A DNA stretch of 64,000 nucleotides from Eunapius fragilis (GCA_963681505.1 OY811978.1:2744248-2808247); one strand, 5' to 3'; counted from the first letter of the stretch, positions 33,691 through 46,800 are shown. The notes: generated by a model not told the origin, from the sequence alone. Program-made: numbers and translations.

Positions 33691-35163
33691 AAGTGTACCA
33701 ATCACTTCAGGATGCGTCCGCAGGTTATCTTCGGGGGTCTGTTAGACGCCTAACTGTTCGGGCAATTTACTAAAGCGAATAGTACCTCATTTGGTATTCG
33801 GTTAAAAATACCCAATTACATCAGCTAGCTATTTTTAATTTAATAATAGCCGCGTGTCGTGGGCGTGATTCAAATTCTTAATATTCCCGCACGCTGTGGA
33901 AGAGGTATACGCACTGAATCTAGAGCCCTTTAGGGTCCCTACAGCGCCATGTATAAATGTCCAACCATAATGCCAAATGGTTGAGAAACGGAATGGAGCA
34001 GTGATATGTGATTCAAGGTATCATTTTCTGCATGACGCCTGTGCGTTACTCTCAACTCTATCATTCGTTACGCAGCTTGAAATGAAAGCCTAAACTACCA
34101 ATGATACACGTAAGTACCCGACACTATCGCATATAATTGTTTTGACCGAATTGATTTCTATACTATAGCTTCTTATATAGCATAACTTTCGAATTCTGTC
34201 GGTGGAACTACATACGCGATCAGATACTACGGTATACAGTCTACAGCAGATATATGTGAAGCAAGAGGCTCCAATTAGAATGTGTCTCCCCACACCACCA
34301 CCCTTACTGAAAAAAAAAAAAACCCGGCAACAACTAGCCACTCGTACACCTACAGATGTGCCAAACGAGTGCAATACAAGACACGACAAGGTGTCAAATG
34401 CGCTACTGAAAGGACCAACAAAGCGACCACCCGAAGGTGCGTTGCACCATGAATGTTGGATCTGGACATAAATTGTAGCATGTATAGTGTATCGCTAAAA
34501 TATTTTATGCAACAGTTACAGCGGAAGATACTGTTGTCTGAAATGTGTGCACGCCGTTCGTTTCGTAATTGTGGTGCATAGTTTATATCTGATAATAGTG
34601 TCAAAGTTGCGCGTGCATGATGTGTATTGTGGTGCATAATTTATATCTGATAATAGTGTCAAAGTTGCTGACGACAACGTATTGTGGCATGGTTTATCTG
34701 ACTGATAACAGCGTGAGATCAGTGGGTACATGTCTGATGTATTATATGGCTTCGCTTGCCAGTGGAGGATTTGTTTTAACTAACGGTTGTTTAAATCAGG
34801 TCCAGGTCCAGGAGTCACTCCACATCCAGGTCCAGGAGTGGTTCCATGTCCAGCTGCAGGATTAGCTTTACCTGCTCTACCTGCTGTATATCCTGGATAC
34901 AGAAGTATATCCTGATCCAGAATATACAGCATGCAGTATACCCTGATCCAGGATATACAAGATGACACGCTCCTGGGTTTCATTATAGCTATACTTGTAC
35001 TTATTGTTTAAATAGTAATACTGTGTATTTTAATGGTACACCCACACCTCAACAAAATTGCATGGCCGCGAGATTCTAAAATAAAACTGTCATTTGACAT
35101 TCTTGCTACATGGTTACGTTTCAAGAACTAAATACAATACTAAATCCACCAAAAAATGTAGGA
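33691..35163. other. Unrecognised sequence, block 2
   Basis: Counterpart of 17331-19685 minus the 17480-18350 segment (joint at AATTTAATAATAGCC). No supported gene. Confidence 0.4.
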
Positions 35164-35411
35164 AACAAGTGTAAAAATATTCTCTATGCGAGAAGGTTGG
35201 TGGTATATAGGAATCAAAGGCCGTGGTGGTGTAAAAAGCAAGGGAACAAGGATTGTGATTGAAAAGGAAAAATGAAATAGACCTATATTAGCAAACACAG
35301 TTAAACATGACGACATGCTGCTAATATAGGTCTATTTCATTTTTCCTTTTCATGTCACATGCAAGTCGTCACGCAATAATTTATTCATAATTGCGGTCGA
35401 ATAAGGTCTAT
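35164..35411. mobile_element. Half of MITE M4 fused to remnant of the TAGACCTT insertion
   Basis: 35164-35351 matches 19686-19874 and then jumps to the equivalent of 20943, removing the first exon present at 19993 in block 1. A clear deletion joint (TTTTCATGTCACATG). Confidence 0.75.
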
Positions 35412-35773
35412 AAGGCAGTACTCCACGAGTTTTGGAAAATGCTTGCTAGCAAGTAGCGTTAAAATAGTGAAAAAAGAAACTAGCGAGGGTTATTCCATGC
35501 ATTCAGTCTCCCGCGCCATGCACCAGGTACAGGTACGAACATGTACGGTACCGGCTCGCAACAGCGGAAAAGTCACACAGCCACACCCAAACATTTTGCG
35601 GTTGCTGCTTGCGGTTTGTCTATACACAATGGCGCGTCTTGTCGCTCATTGACCGAAACAGTTTATTTATTGTTTTATATACAAATATAAATTGTTTTAC
35701 TAGTGTGCTATGAACTAATGGAACGGCACAACTTTTACATGGGTACGAGGCATCCTGAATGTAAATGTGAGAA

Positions 35774-35875
35774 ATGGACGATATAGATAAATCCACGGAA
35801 AGCCTACCTTTACGCGAGCCCAACAGGGACTTCGGATCTCTGCCGATCAACCCTTCAGACAAGGACACTACAGGA
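35774..35875 (+). CDS. Extra first exon (copy 1 upstream of gene C)
   Basis: Intact 34 codons (MDDIDKSTESLPLREPNRDF) with donor GGAGTAAGT. Corresponds to 21404. Confidence 0.6.
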
Positions 35876-36708
35876 GTAAGTTAAAAATGCCAGGCCGACG
35901 CCGGTAAGAGGTTGTTATACCCCAAGCGTCAAAGATGAGCGACACACCTTTGGGGAAAGTATATATGCCCTTGATCGCCTCACATGCATGTTTGTGTTTG
36001 TTGTTAGTTTGTATTGCACGTCGACTCAGTGAACACAATGCTTTCAAAAACGTTGCGTTCATTTCGTGGAAATCCTCTATGGTTTTATTAGCTATAGTTC
36101 GGCGTTGCCCGACCTTAGCGTCTATAACTATACATTCATCTTTGGTTCTCGCTGCAGCGGAGATTGCAGTCCAATCAGAATGCAGCATTTCAATACGGGA
36201 ATTGTCTCTTAATTAGTGTATCCATGCAGGCCGCATGTATTTATTTATTCATAGACAAAAAGTTTATAATGTGCAACCGATCGAGGTGGCTATGGAGCTA
36301 GGCTACCCTTTTAAACAACTCGATGTAGCTGGCTCCAGTTAATAAGGCAGGACCCCCCGAGTTTTGGAAAATGCTTGCTAGCAAGTAGCGTTAAAATAGT
36401 GAAAAAAGAAACTAGCGAGGGTTATTTCATGCATTCAGTCTCCCGCGCCACCAGGTACAGGTAATACGAACATGTAAGGTACCACCGGCTCGCAACAGCG
36501 GAAAAGTCACACAGCCACACCCAAACATTTTGCTGCTTGCGGTTTGTCTATACACAATGGCGCGTCTTGTCGCTCATTGACCGAAACAATTAATCTCACT
36601 TCGTTATTGTTTTTTATACAAATATATAGGCATACACATTGTACGCCAATATACAATTGTTATACTAGTGTGCTATGATACGAGACATCCTGAATGTAAA
36701 TGTGAGAA

Positions 36709-36810
36709 ATGGACGATATAGATAAATCCACGGAAAGGCTACCTTTACGCGAGCCCAACAGCGACTTCGGATCTCTGCGGATCAACTCTTCAGACAAGGA
36801 CACTACAGGA
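36709..36810 (+). CDS. Extra first exon (copy 2 upstream of gene C)
   Basis: Intact 34 codons, same coding sequence type as 21404. Spaced 935 bases from the previous and 949 from the next copy, giving a tandem unit of about 940 bases. Confidence 0.6.
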
Positions 36811-37657
36811 GTAAGTTAAAAATGCCAGGCCGACGCCGGTAAGAGGTTGTTATACCCCAAGCGTCAAAGATAAGCGACACACCTTTGGGGAAAGTATATA
36901 TGCCCTTGATCGCCTCACATGCATGTTTGTGTTTGTTGTTTGTTTGTATTGCACGTCGACTCAGTGAACACAATGCTTTCAAAAACGCTGCGTTCATTTC
37001 GTGGAAATCCTCTATGGTTTTATTAGCTATAGTTCGGCGTTGCCCGACCTTAGCGTCTATAACTATACATTCATCTTTGGTTCTCGCTGCAGCGGAGATT
37101 GCAGTCCAATCAGAATTCAGCATTTCAATACGGGAATTGTCTCTTAATTAGTGTATCCATGCAGGCCGCATGTATTTATTTATTCATAGACAAAAAGTTT
37201 ATAATGTGCAACCGATCGAGGTGGCTATGGAGCTAGGCTACCCTTTTAAACAACTCGATGTAGCTGGCTCCAGTTAATAAGGCAGGACCCCCCGAGTTTT
37301 GGAAAATGCTTGCTAAGCCTAAGTAGCGTTAAAATAGTGAAAAAAGAAACTAGCGAGGGTTTTTTCATGCATTCAGTCTCCCGCGCCACCAGGTACAGGT
37401 AATACGAACATGTAAGGTACCGGCTCGCAACAGCGGAAAAGTCACACAGCCACACCCAAACATTTTGCTGCTTGCGGTTTGTCTATACACAATGGCGCGT
37501 CTTGTCGCTCATTGACCGAAACAATTAATCTCACTTACAATTATTGTTTTTTATACAAATATATAGGCATACACATTGTACGCCAATACAATTGTTATTC
37601 TAGTGTGCTGTGAACTAATGGAACGGCACAACTATTACATGGGACGAGAATGTATAA

Positions 37658-39829
37658 ATGGACGATATAGATAAATCCACGGAAATATTACCTTTACGCG
37701 AGCTCAACAGCGACTTCGGACCTCTATGGATCAACCCTTCCGACAAGGACCATACAGGAGTAAGTTAAAAATGCCAGGCCGACGCCGGTGAGAGGTTGTT
37801 ATACCCCAAGCGTCAAAGATAAGCGACACACCTTTGGGGAAAGTATATATGCCCTTGATCGCATGTTTTGTTTGTTTGTATTGCACGTCGACTCAGTGAA
37901 GTCCTGTGTTCCACGGTGGGTGGGGAGGGGGGGGGGGGGGGGGGGGATCACCCCACTGGGCATTTACAGTATTTACTGGTACTGCTCATTGTCGTTTCCG
38001 GCTTTTGTGAACAAAAGTAAAACCTGCATGACTATTTTAATTTTACGCGCGTTCAAGTAAAAATGAAGAAAGCAAAGCATAAGGGCCAAGGCAACTCAAC
38101 ATTTTTTTAAAATTCCACAAGTTATTTCACTCACATAATATCATAGCCTCCCTCCCTCCCCCCCTCCCCCCCTCCCAAACTTCATTCTAGTGTCATTGAC
38201 CACACCCTAATACTAGCTATTATGAATATTGCTGGTTGGTTCCATCTGGTGGCTTGCTTGAAATAAGGCGCTTTGCAATGGTTTTAATGTAATGCAGTGT
38301 GCACTTAGGGAGGCATGGGCATGTGATGGTGGGTGTGCCCTTAGGGAGAGGCGTGTGATGGTTGGTGTGCCCTTAGGGAGGAGGGGGTGCGATGGTGGGC
38401 ACAGCAGAATTCAATGGATAGCATTCAAATTCATTACAATAAGCAAACACAATTACCTGATATATGCTGTAATGCAAAACTTAACCACCAAATAACCAAC
38501 CGCCCTGAAAGTTTTTTCAATGTGATATCACTGATATATAGTTCCTACCTATGGAGTTCGTCGATGTTACAGGCAAGGCAGTGCAAGTATGTGAGAAATG
38601 GCTGCTTCGACCATACCGTAGAGCATTGATGTTGGTGAGCATTATCTGGAACACGGTGCTAATTATCAGAAAATTCTCTTAGCTTGGGTGGCTGAACTTT
38701 TGTGATGGGGAATGCAACCTTGGCGTGCTACGTCAAGCCATTGTTGTCGCAGCATACCTTTGTATCATTGTGGCAACGTTTATACTTCAAGCCCTGGTGT
38801 GCTTTCAGCGAGATGTTGTAAGTGCCAATATCATTCCTCCTATCATACAAGCTTGCAATACAATTTTAACCTTCCACCCGTTTTAGCTTTTCCTTGCTGA
38901 AGAGGTGTGCATTGCCAATAAAACTGTGGACGTTGATCGCATCTGCTGTCAGAGGCACATAGTCACTGCTTTCATTGTTCCTGACGTGCTCATTCTAATG
39001 TCCTATGTGTTTGGCTTATACCTCTTCTCCAGAGCAGAGACAGAGAATCTCTCAAAGCTTGCTTCAGAGGTAGGGCATGACTAATCTTTGTTGCCTGGAC
39101 AGGGTAGTGGATTAAAATATTGCCCTGTGTGTAGGTATTTATTAAGACATCACGTGCAACTGGAGGAAAATTTCCAAAGAAGCTGATAACAATGATAGGG
39201 TGAAGCAATTACTATCCTTCAGTTTTGTTTAACATTTTCTTCTCAGGATATATTTTGCAGTTGGAATTGCCTGGGTCATTTTCTCCTTTGTTCTGAGAAT
39301 ATTATACTTGGTAGCATTCAAATACTGGGATGCTGACATCATGGTATTTTGGAGTGACTCATTGCAGTAAGAAAGAATAATAGCAGATTTTTGCAGTGCT
39401 TAATTTATTCTTTCATTGGCAGAATTGGAGGATCAACAAAACGTGGCTTAATAATGATATCCATCATTGGGTTCATTTTCTTTGATATGGTCTACACTGC
39501 CTCCATTATCAACTATGCCATTCAAAGTGAACTGAATGTGCATCTGCTTAAAGCCATATCCAGATTAATTGATAATAGGTTGTATGATAACTTGGATGAA
39601 AGCTATAAAGTGAGTGAGCAGTTCTGTTACCAACTGCTTTGCTATTGAGATTAAAACGCAGGACATAAAAAATGCAGAGAGCTATCTCCAGGTGTTAAAT
39701 AGAAAGACAGCCACTGGAGTATCCCTTGTGGTTTTCAAATTGAGTATTTCCTCCATCACTGGTGAGTGGAGAAAACTTGCACCATCACCATGATATATAG
39801 GGATACCTCCAGCGTGTGCACATGTACTG

Positions 39830-39877
<48 letters not shown>

Positions 39878-40388
39878 TTTATTACACAGCTCTGCAGCAG
39901 CTAGACCAGCTTACAAGTGGTGAAGCACTCACCCCTCATAACTTTTCACTCAGTCTTGTAGTGGCCTCGTTGAATGCTCTCCTGTGGATCATAATGATCA
40001 TATTTGCATTCGTTCAGGTATTATTGTGCACACATACCTGTACATTGCTAAAAAAAGGAGGCTTGTTTTATTTCATGCAGGCATCAAGGGTAACAAGTGC
40101 AGGCCTCCAGCTAAGGAACAGTGGGGTGCACATAAGGTCGCGCCCATTTCAGTATACAAACACTCCTCAGTCAGAGTTGGATAGCTTTGTCCTGTATTTG
40201 CATGCTTTGAAGCTGAAGGTAAGTCACTGGCCCCCTCCCAACCATTATTGACAGATTAAAAACTTCAGGCCAAGCTGTTTGGTGTGCCCATTCTACCATG
40301 GATGATGTACACAGCCGCAGTTTTCATTTCTTTCTTTTTAATCATCATGATTAAAACGGACCTCTACAACCCTTTTCCCAATGTTTAA
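37658..40388 (+). CDS. Multipass (about 7-TM) membrane protein, copy C
   Basis: Exons 37658-37759, 38557-38634, 38683-38817, 38887-39069, 39135-39199, 39247-39366, 39423-39609, 39662-39761, 39890-40017, 40081-40218, 40269-40388; 1356 bases, 451 residues, all splice sites and phases as in copies A and B. Very close to copy B, with changes such as Ala to Ser before the end of exon 4. Intron 8 contains a longer (TG)n tract. The neighbouring LTR-like fragment begins 18 bases after the stop. The same reservations on family assignment apply as for copy A. Confidence 0.75.
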
Positions 40389-40405
40389 TATTGGAACTTT
40401 CCCAT

Positions 40406-41665
40406 TGTCAGGGCTCACAGTCTGCCCTGATAATGGATGAATAGAAAAGAATCTCTATGAGGACCCTTTGTTAGATTGTTCTATATAAATGTGTATTCGG
40501 GGTCTTGCATGGGAGGTGTGGATTATCTAGCTCCTATATCATGCACGCTACCCTCCCCAATGACTCTTCACCATATTATTGGGTGCGTCATCTGCTGTGC
40601 ACGCCACTGTCATCAGCTCCACACACTAGTTACAATACAACCATAAACCATACACATTCGACCTACAGAGCAGGGACCAACTACCTAAAGCTAATTTGAC
40701 TTGAGCCTATACTTTATTTAGAGGTGGTGGGCCCACACCACCTCAGGGGAAAAAACCTCACAGCAGTGAGGAAAAAACCGTGTAGATACTGCTCTGCTAA
40801 CACCACAAACATTCAGACATTGAAGACCAATTGCTTGCACTCCTTCGTCTGCTTTGGTTCCGTATGCAGTTTGTCTCTTTACCTAGGCATGATAAGGCTT
40901 ATACCTGCACTGAGGAATTGATTGAGGGGGGGGGGGGGGGGGGGGGACAGGAGCAGTGCACACGTACACACGCCTAGATTGACTACCTCTCAACGCCAGC
41001 CACACTATATACCAATCTACACGTGGCCAACTATGCGTACGCATCTCCAACACCACTCAACAGCTATGCACATGGTTGAGTTATGCATACACACCATCAA
41101 CACCAATCAACGACATATAGATAGTGTACCTCGTGCACCCCAACCAACTCATTGGTTCGGTACGCTTAGCTAAATTCATATAGGAGCTCATTTTCTGTCT
41201 AATTCGTACATCAAACGACAGAAAAGTGTATCAGCTGGAGGAGAAGGAGCAGCTTGGCGGCGCTAGCACGAGCGGCGCGCATGCTGCGGCTAGATCGGTC
41301 CTTCACATATGGTGGCAGCGGTGGGATCCATCCCTGACAGTTGTGCAGGGAGACCCATGGATCCAGAATGAGTGCGGTGATGGGACAGATCGAGGTGGAC
41401 CTAAGAAGGAAGGCTGGCAGCATATCCAAAAGTGGTAGACCTGAGGTAGCCGGCTAGAGAGAGAAGTCTATAGCGGTACTCGAAAGTGGAGAACCTGAGG
41501 ATGCATGGTGCAGCAGTGCAAGGTGTACCTGTAATGCCTTAATCGGTTGCCATCATGCATGGTATACGGGCGGAGTGACTGTGCGGAAAGATGTATGTGA
41601 ACGGGCGCTGAAGAGGGCCATGGGAATACGCAATCGACAAACAGCCCCGGATCCAGCGTAAGCTT
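40406..41665 (+). mobile_element. LTR-like end and leader, block 3, interrupted
   Basis: Copy of the 7086 fragment: TG at 40406, CA at 41307, interrupted by about 700 bases between 40531 and 41231. It ends at the 22-G run 41666-41687, where homology to blocks 1 and 2 ends. Confidence 0.5.
40531..41231. mobile_element. Structured insertion with CTCCTATAT ends
   Basis: Interrupts TCTAGC/AGCTGG of the leader. Inverted ends AGCTCCTATAT (40529) and ATATAGGAGCT (41178), followed by a hairpin TTTTCTGTC/GACAGAAAA. No target duplication seen. Inside are stems 40667-40673/40789-40795, 40721-40744 and CCTCAC-AGCA-GTGAGG (40756-40771), with GGAAAAAACC repeated. A 21-G run lies at 40926-40946. A related element is at 43,290-43,800. 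Confidence 0.55.
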
Positions 41666-41886
41666 GGGGGGGGGGGGGGGGGGGGGGCGGCCGCCCCCTC
41701 CCCCATTCGTATGAAATGCCGCCCTCTGGCACCAATTGCCGCCCCCCCCCCCCCCCCCCCCCCCCCCCCACATTCATATGAATTGCCGCCGCCCCCCCCC
41801 CCCCCCACGCACTATCACGCGGTGATCGCTGCCAAAATTCACGTCCCCTATTGAATTATTGGGGGGGGGGGGGGGGGGGGGGGGGG
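41666..41886. repeat. Cluster of G and C homopolymers
   Basis: Runs: 41666-41687 (G22), 41742-41769 (C28), 41792-41806 (C15), 41861-41886 (G26), with ATTCATATGAA(T/A) between C runs. Marks the right edge of the triplication. G and C runs on one strand could pair with each other. Confidence 0.9.
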
Positions 41887-42076
41887 TTGTGAAATGTTGT
41901 AGATTATTACATAAGACAAGTCCATCCACATCAACCTCATTGGCTATTATCATTCCTGAATCCGTGTCTCCAAATCTCGTGATGGCTGCCGCTGTGAGAG
42001 TTCTTCCATCACTGAGAAGTGTTGTTAACGCCCTTGTGCCAATTAACACAGGATGGTAGAAGCATTTCATCTGACG

Positions 42077-42780
42077 CGTTTATATGGAACGCCGTTTGGG
42101 TCAAAATTGATCACATCTGTAATTCGATCAAATCTTTTGGATCGACGTAATTTTCTAACCGATCATTTGCATTCGATGCTTTATCTCATTCGATCATGCG
42201 GATTCGACACAAAATTCTTTTTGATGGGATTAAATCGATGGACATCGATTGATGATCGATCGATCGACCATTCATCGATCGACCATCGTCGATCGATCAC
42301 CGATCTGGATCATTCGATGGGGAACGAGGTGGTACGAGGTTACCAGAATAGGTATACCGAGACTTGGACTGGAGTAATAATAATAGTCTTCTTCGATGCA
42401 CAGGAATGGGCTTTGCAGCTATGAAACCAGTGGGGCGGCAGAGACGCTTTCTTAAGCGGAACATCCTAGACTTATATAAGCGCCTCGTTTCGATGAAGAA
42501 TGGGTATGGAGGAGGTGTGAGCATATAGTTTAGCGTAGCTGTAGAGCTCTACGTGTTTTTGTGTGTGCGCATTCAAGTGCTGTAGGCCAATGTGTGTATA
42601 GATTAAGGTCTTTAATCTAGGCGTGTGTGCGTGTGTGTGTGTGTGCGTGCGCGAGTGTGTTGGTACCTCTAGGTATATTTAAAGCTCTGTGTGCATTTTA
42701 ATGGGAGACGTAGGCGTGTATGTAGAGCCTTGTTCAAAATGTCTAATGAGGTGTTGTTCGTTTTATGGATAGGTGATAGA
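42077..42780 (+). repeat. About 0.7-kb dispersed repeat, plus orientation
   Basis: Matches the reverse complement of about 62570-63370. Includes clustered CGATCGATC words (42245-42308), an AATAATAATAG stretch, a GTGTGCGTGTGTG tract and a 123-codon frame that is not conserved in the partner. No known family. Confidence 0.7.
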
Positions 42781-43289
42781 GCTATATTGACTACACTTAA
42801 TAACTTAACAAACTTTTGCAAGTATTCCACTATAATGGGTGTATGTGGTCAATTGATTACTATGCATGTATGTACATGTTGGAGGAGAGTTCATCAGTAT
42901 TTTTATGCCTGCCTGTTTAAGATGTGTAATTTCGGAGAGGTGTTATGAATATATGTGGGTGAAAGGCTTGATTAGAGTTGCTGCGTTTAGAAAGTAAAAC
43001 CAGGTCATACCTTGTCTTGTTATATGGGCCTACATATGGATTGGTGCCACCTTCCTTGTGAGGGGTGTGGGGGTTGGTGGCATACACGAAAGCATCCAAA
43101 AGGACCTCTTATCAATATAGGAACAAAAACTGTTGTGTGGATGTGGTATCTGGACCCACGCCCATGATACATGTACATATGGTATACATATGCCAGACAT
43201 ATGAAAAGGCCTACATACGCATGAGCACTCCCACCACATGCCTTCCATGGTACGTACCCCCTTCCCAGATCACATGACAATTGGTGCAG
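42781..43289. other. No gene recognised
   Basis: Short frames only; ATGTACAT-rich words. Nothing supported. Confidence 0.4.
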
Positions 43290-43800
43290 CGTCGCCTGTG
43301 CACGCCAACTTAATAATAGCACCTGATACATACATGTACATGGACCAATATTGACCACAACAACCACAATCCAGCACAACGAACACATCCACCATTAAAA
43401 TCCACATATACACCTCCACAACATCCCAACATCACTTACAACAAAACAATACACAATCACACAACACACAAGGCTGGGCAGGGGGCTCACATATACCTAT
43501 ATTTTAAAGGAGATGTGCCCACATCTCCTTAAGGAAAAAGCCCCAGTGGAAAAACCTCTAATAGGAAAAAATCCACCATACATTGGGGAAAAAACCTCTA
43601 ACTAGCACTGCCCAGCCACATACAACAACAAACACATTCAGTCTACAAACAGTCCAACAGCTGCAGCCTTCTCTGTGCCCAGGGGTCATCTGTCATCGGT
43701 CTCTGCTCTTGTAATAAGACACACACAATGCTACCCTTTGGCAACAAACAGAGAATAAACAAATAAAAGTAAAAATTTCTGGTGCTTGCCGTGCACGAAC
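43290..43800. repeat. Structured non-coding repeat related to the 40531 insertion
   Basis: Same order of landmarks as the block-3 insertion: GTGCACGCCA, outer stem GGCTGGGCAG (43472-43481) with CTGCCCAGCC (43608-43617), inner hairpin 43507-43530 (AAGGAGATGTG-CC-CACATCTCCTT), repeated GGAAAAAxxCC, then AAACACATTCAGTCTACA. Stems differ in sequence from 40531 but still pair. Confidence 0.5.
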
Positions 43801-46800
43801 GCTTAGACTGAACAACAGTCTCCAGCAACTGCTTTTACCAGTGCTGTCAGCTGCCACTTACAGCTGCCCCCGCCAATCATACGGAGAAATGACCCATACA
43901 TCGGCGGTCATCTTGCATTTTATTTCAAATTGACTTCTAAACTAAAAAAAATACTAAAAATTGAATTTTGTTTTTCAGTGCATTGTAAGTATGCAACATT
44001 ATACAAAAATCAAGACAAAAATTTAATTACTATCGCAGGTAATTATAATATTCAACACTGTCGTTAGCATCAATAACTACAATAAGCAGCATTTCGTTAA
44101 TAAACTCATATCCACATGCTCCCCAGGCCAGCCCCACTTCATCTGACGAGGGGTGGATGTGCATCAATTAGCACATAGACGACCAACCACATTTTTGTAA
44201 AGGTGGGTTATGTACAATTGCGGATTGTTACTAAGTGCAGAATGGCACATTGTTACTGTTACAGAAGTGGCGGATATGCATCAGTACTATGCTTACATAT
44301 AGTACACGTCACGATCACCATAATACTGATTGTTTAAACTTAACGCACTGACACCGATGGGGGCCGGGGACTGTGATCGCATATTGTACTCCTTCCAGCC
44401 AATCAATTTGCCCCCCCCCCCCCCCATAATTCAGGAACCGCAGTATACCCGCAATCATGACCTCATCCTTTGATCAACCTGTTCGTACTGTCTGAAAGTA
44501 CTGCACATACATGTATAACCGTATAAAAGTTAGCAACGCATATTCGTATGGGCCTAATAGGGGTGGTCCTTGCTATGAAAGGAACGGTGAGTCTCAATTA
44601 TTTAATGCTTGAGTATCCTTTTTGCTTATGTGTCTTGTGGCTTCTTGGGGTGCATAAATTTGTTACTGGGACAGGGGTTGAACTCTAACAGGCATTTATT
44701 AGAAGGGGTTGGGGGTGGGGCACCATTGAGTCTCAAAGGGGAAGGGGGGGGAGGGAGCACGGCCCGTGGGTGCCCATGACTCCAAGTTCACAAAACACAC
44801 AGTCACACTCAGAATTCTATATTGCTCACCCAACACACCAAATAACATTTTTCACCCCCAACATGAGTGTACACTCCCAGCATACACAACTATATGACCC
44901 CCCATCAGCATACACACCCAACTCATATTCTCCGCTAACCACATACCAGTATACACTAGCAACAGTGTGTACATTCTCAATGACCCTACACACCAGTATA
45001 GATGGGGCGGGAGTGCCCCACACCTACCATGTTTTTGCCCCCTCTTGGCAATGAAGGGATAACAAGTTACACAACTCATGCACAGAATTGGCTCCCTTGG
45101 TATAAAGTCCTCCTAAAAGTTTCAACTTAACATTTATCTCATTCCCCCCCCCCCCCCAACTGATGTTTTTTCTCGATGATGGATCGTGTCACTTGTTATC
45201 CCTTAATAACAGCATGTACACACCAGGTTACCCCACAGGCACACCAGCACAGCGTATAGCCGGCCAACCACCTAACCTACACATCGTTAGACCAACATGG
45301 GTTTAATTCACACACACACACACGCACACCAATAGCTCTACACAGAACAGTGAGCATAACAGTGAACAGCACACAGTCCCACACACTGGGTTTCTTTGGA
45401 TAAAAACCTTAGAGGGGGAATTTTAAAAATTTGTTGCTAAGGCAACTCTGAGGTTATATCACTTATTGCCAAGGGGTAACAATATGGCAAATGTCCCACA
45501 TGCACCCCATATACCAGCTCATACATGTATGTACACCAAAAGGCATGCACTACATGTAACAACAAGATAACATATGCAGTTCCCTTCATACATGTACCCA
45601 TAATTCTACATGTGGTGTGTTCCCCTATCAGAGGTCATCTGCCTCACATAAAGGGGTAGTGATCAACAGGATAGGCTAAGAACACTAACAGTTTCTTTTA
45701 TTTATTTTTCCTACTCTGCTCCCTAGATGATCAGTGTGATACAGCCAGCATGACAAAAAAGCTTCAGCAACAACTCAAATAGAAGGGACATTGCAGGCTT
45801 TGTGTGGTCTGCAAGGCTCTGCGGACTTCATGTGATGCATGCATGTAGATTTGTGGTGTGCTTGGCATTTGTATTTGGTGATGTAAGATCTGTATGTGTG
45901 AATGTGGATAGTTGCAGAAGGTGCTGGTATGGAACTTTGGACAATTATCGACTGAAAGCAGGGTCTTTTAGATAAGAACTATGTATATAGGTAGTTATGG
46001 GTGATTATGTAAACTTTTCCTTCCCACTTTATAAAAACTTTACCTGTTGAGTACATAGCAATACAGCTAGATGCCTGTGCATGTAATAATATAACATCCA
46101 GCCATTTTTGCCACTGAGTATCCACATGTGTGAGGTGTACTGGTATGTCATCATAGTGTGTAGGTGATGGTCTGTATACATGTGATGGTGTGTAGGTATG
46201 GTGGCCTGGTAGGTTACACTCTTGTCTGATGTGCTTCAAGTGTTTATTGTGTTGTGCTCAAGACATTATGGTACCTCTGTTTTGCTCAAAGCAATGACAC
46301 AGTTAGCGTTTTGACCATAAGCAAGAGGAGTGTATACACTATGAGGATGATGAGTACCGGTCAGAGGGAATTAAACTATGCAAAGAATATGAAAAGCAAC
46401 ACTGTCAAGATGTCACCCATGCACTAGTACTAGATATGTGTTGGCACATTACTAGTACTGTACAACGACGATGGGAAAACACCATGCTATTAGACTAAAA
46501 ATAAATGTGGTATGCGTTAATGTCTAATATGTCCATCCGGGGACCTGAGTGTACAGCAAAAATGTTTTTACCATTCGGTTGAAGGGATCTAGTTACACTG
46601 GATGCTACCGATATGATTACCAACCTTCCGAGGAGTTTGGTATTGTAGTTTGATAAACACGACGCAGTCTCGAAGCCATGGTAGCAGAGGAGAGGTTGGG
46701 GGGGGGGGTATGAACGACCCTCCCTCCCCCCCACCCCAAAGCTAGGTTTAATACCGTCACCATTGAGTAAGTATATACCGTACGGGGGCGGATACAGGGC

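Noticed and set aside
21498-37123. 106-codon antisense ORF repeated at 21498, 35868 and 36803
   Set aside because: It overlaps exon-1 units that are themselves recent duplicates, so its conservation is explained. It is broken in older units and has no domain.
40531-41231. Helitron
   Set aside because: It has a 3' hairpin and no target duplication, but the insertion is not between A and T, and the end is not CTRR; the inverted ends argue against it.
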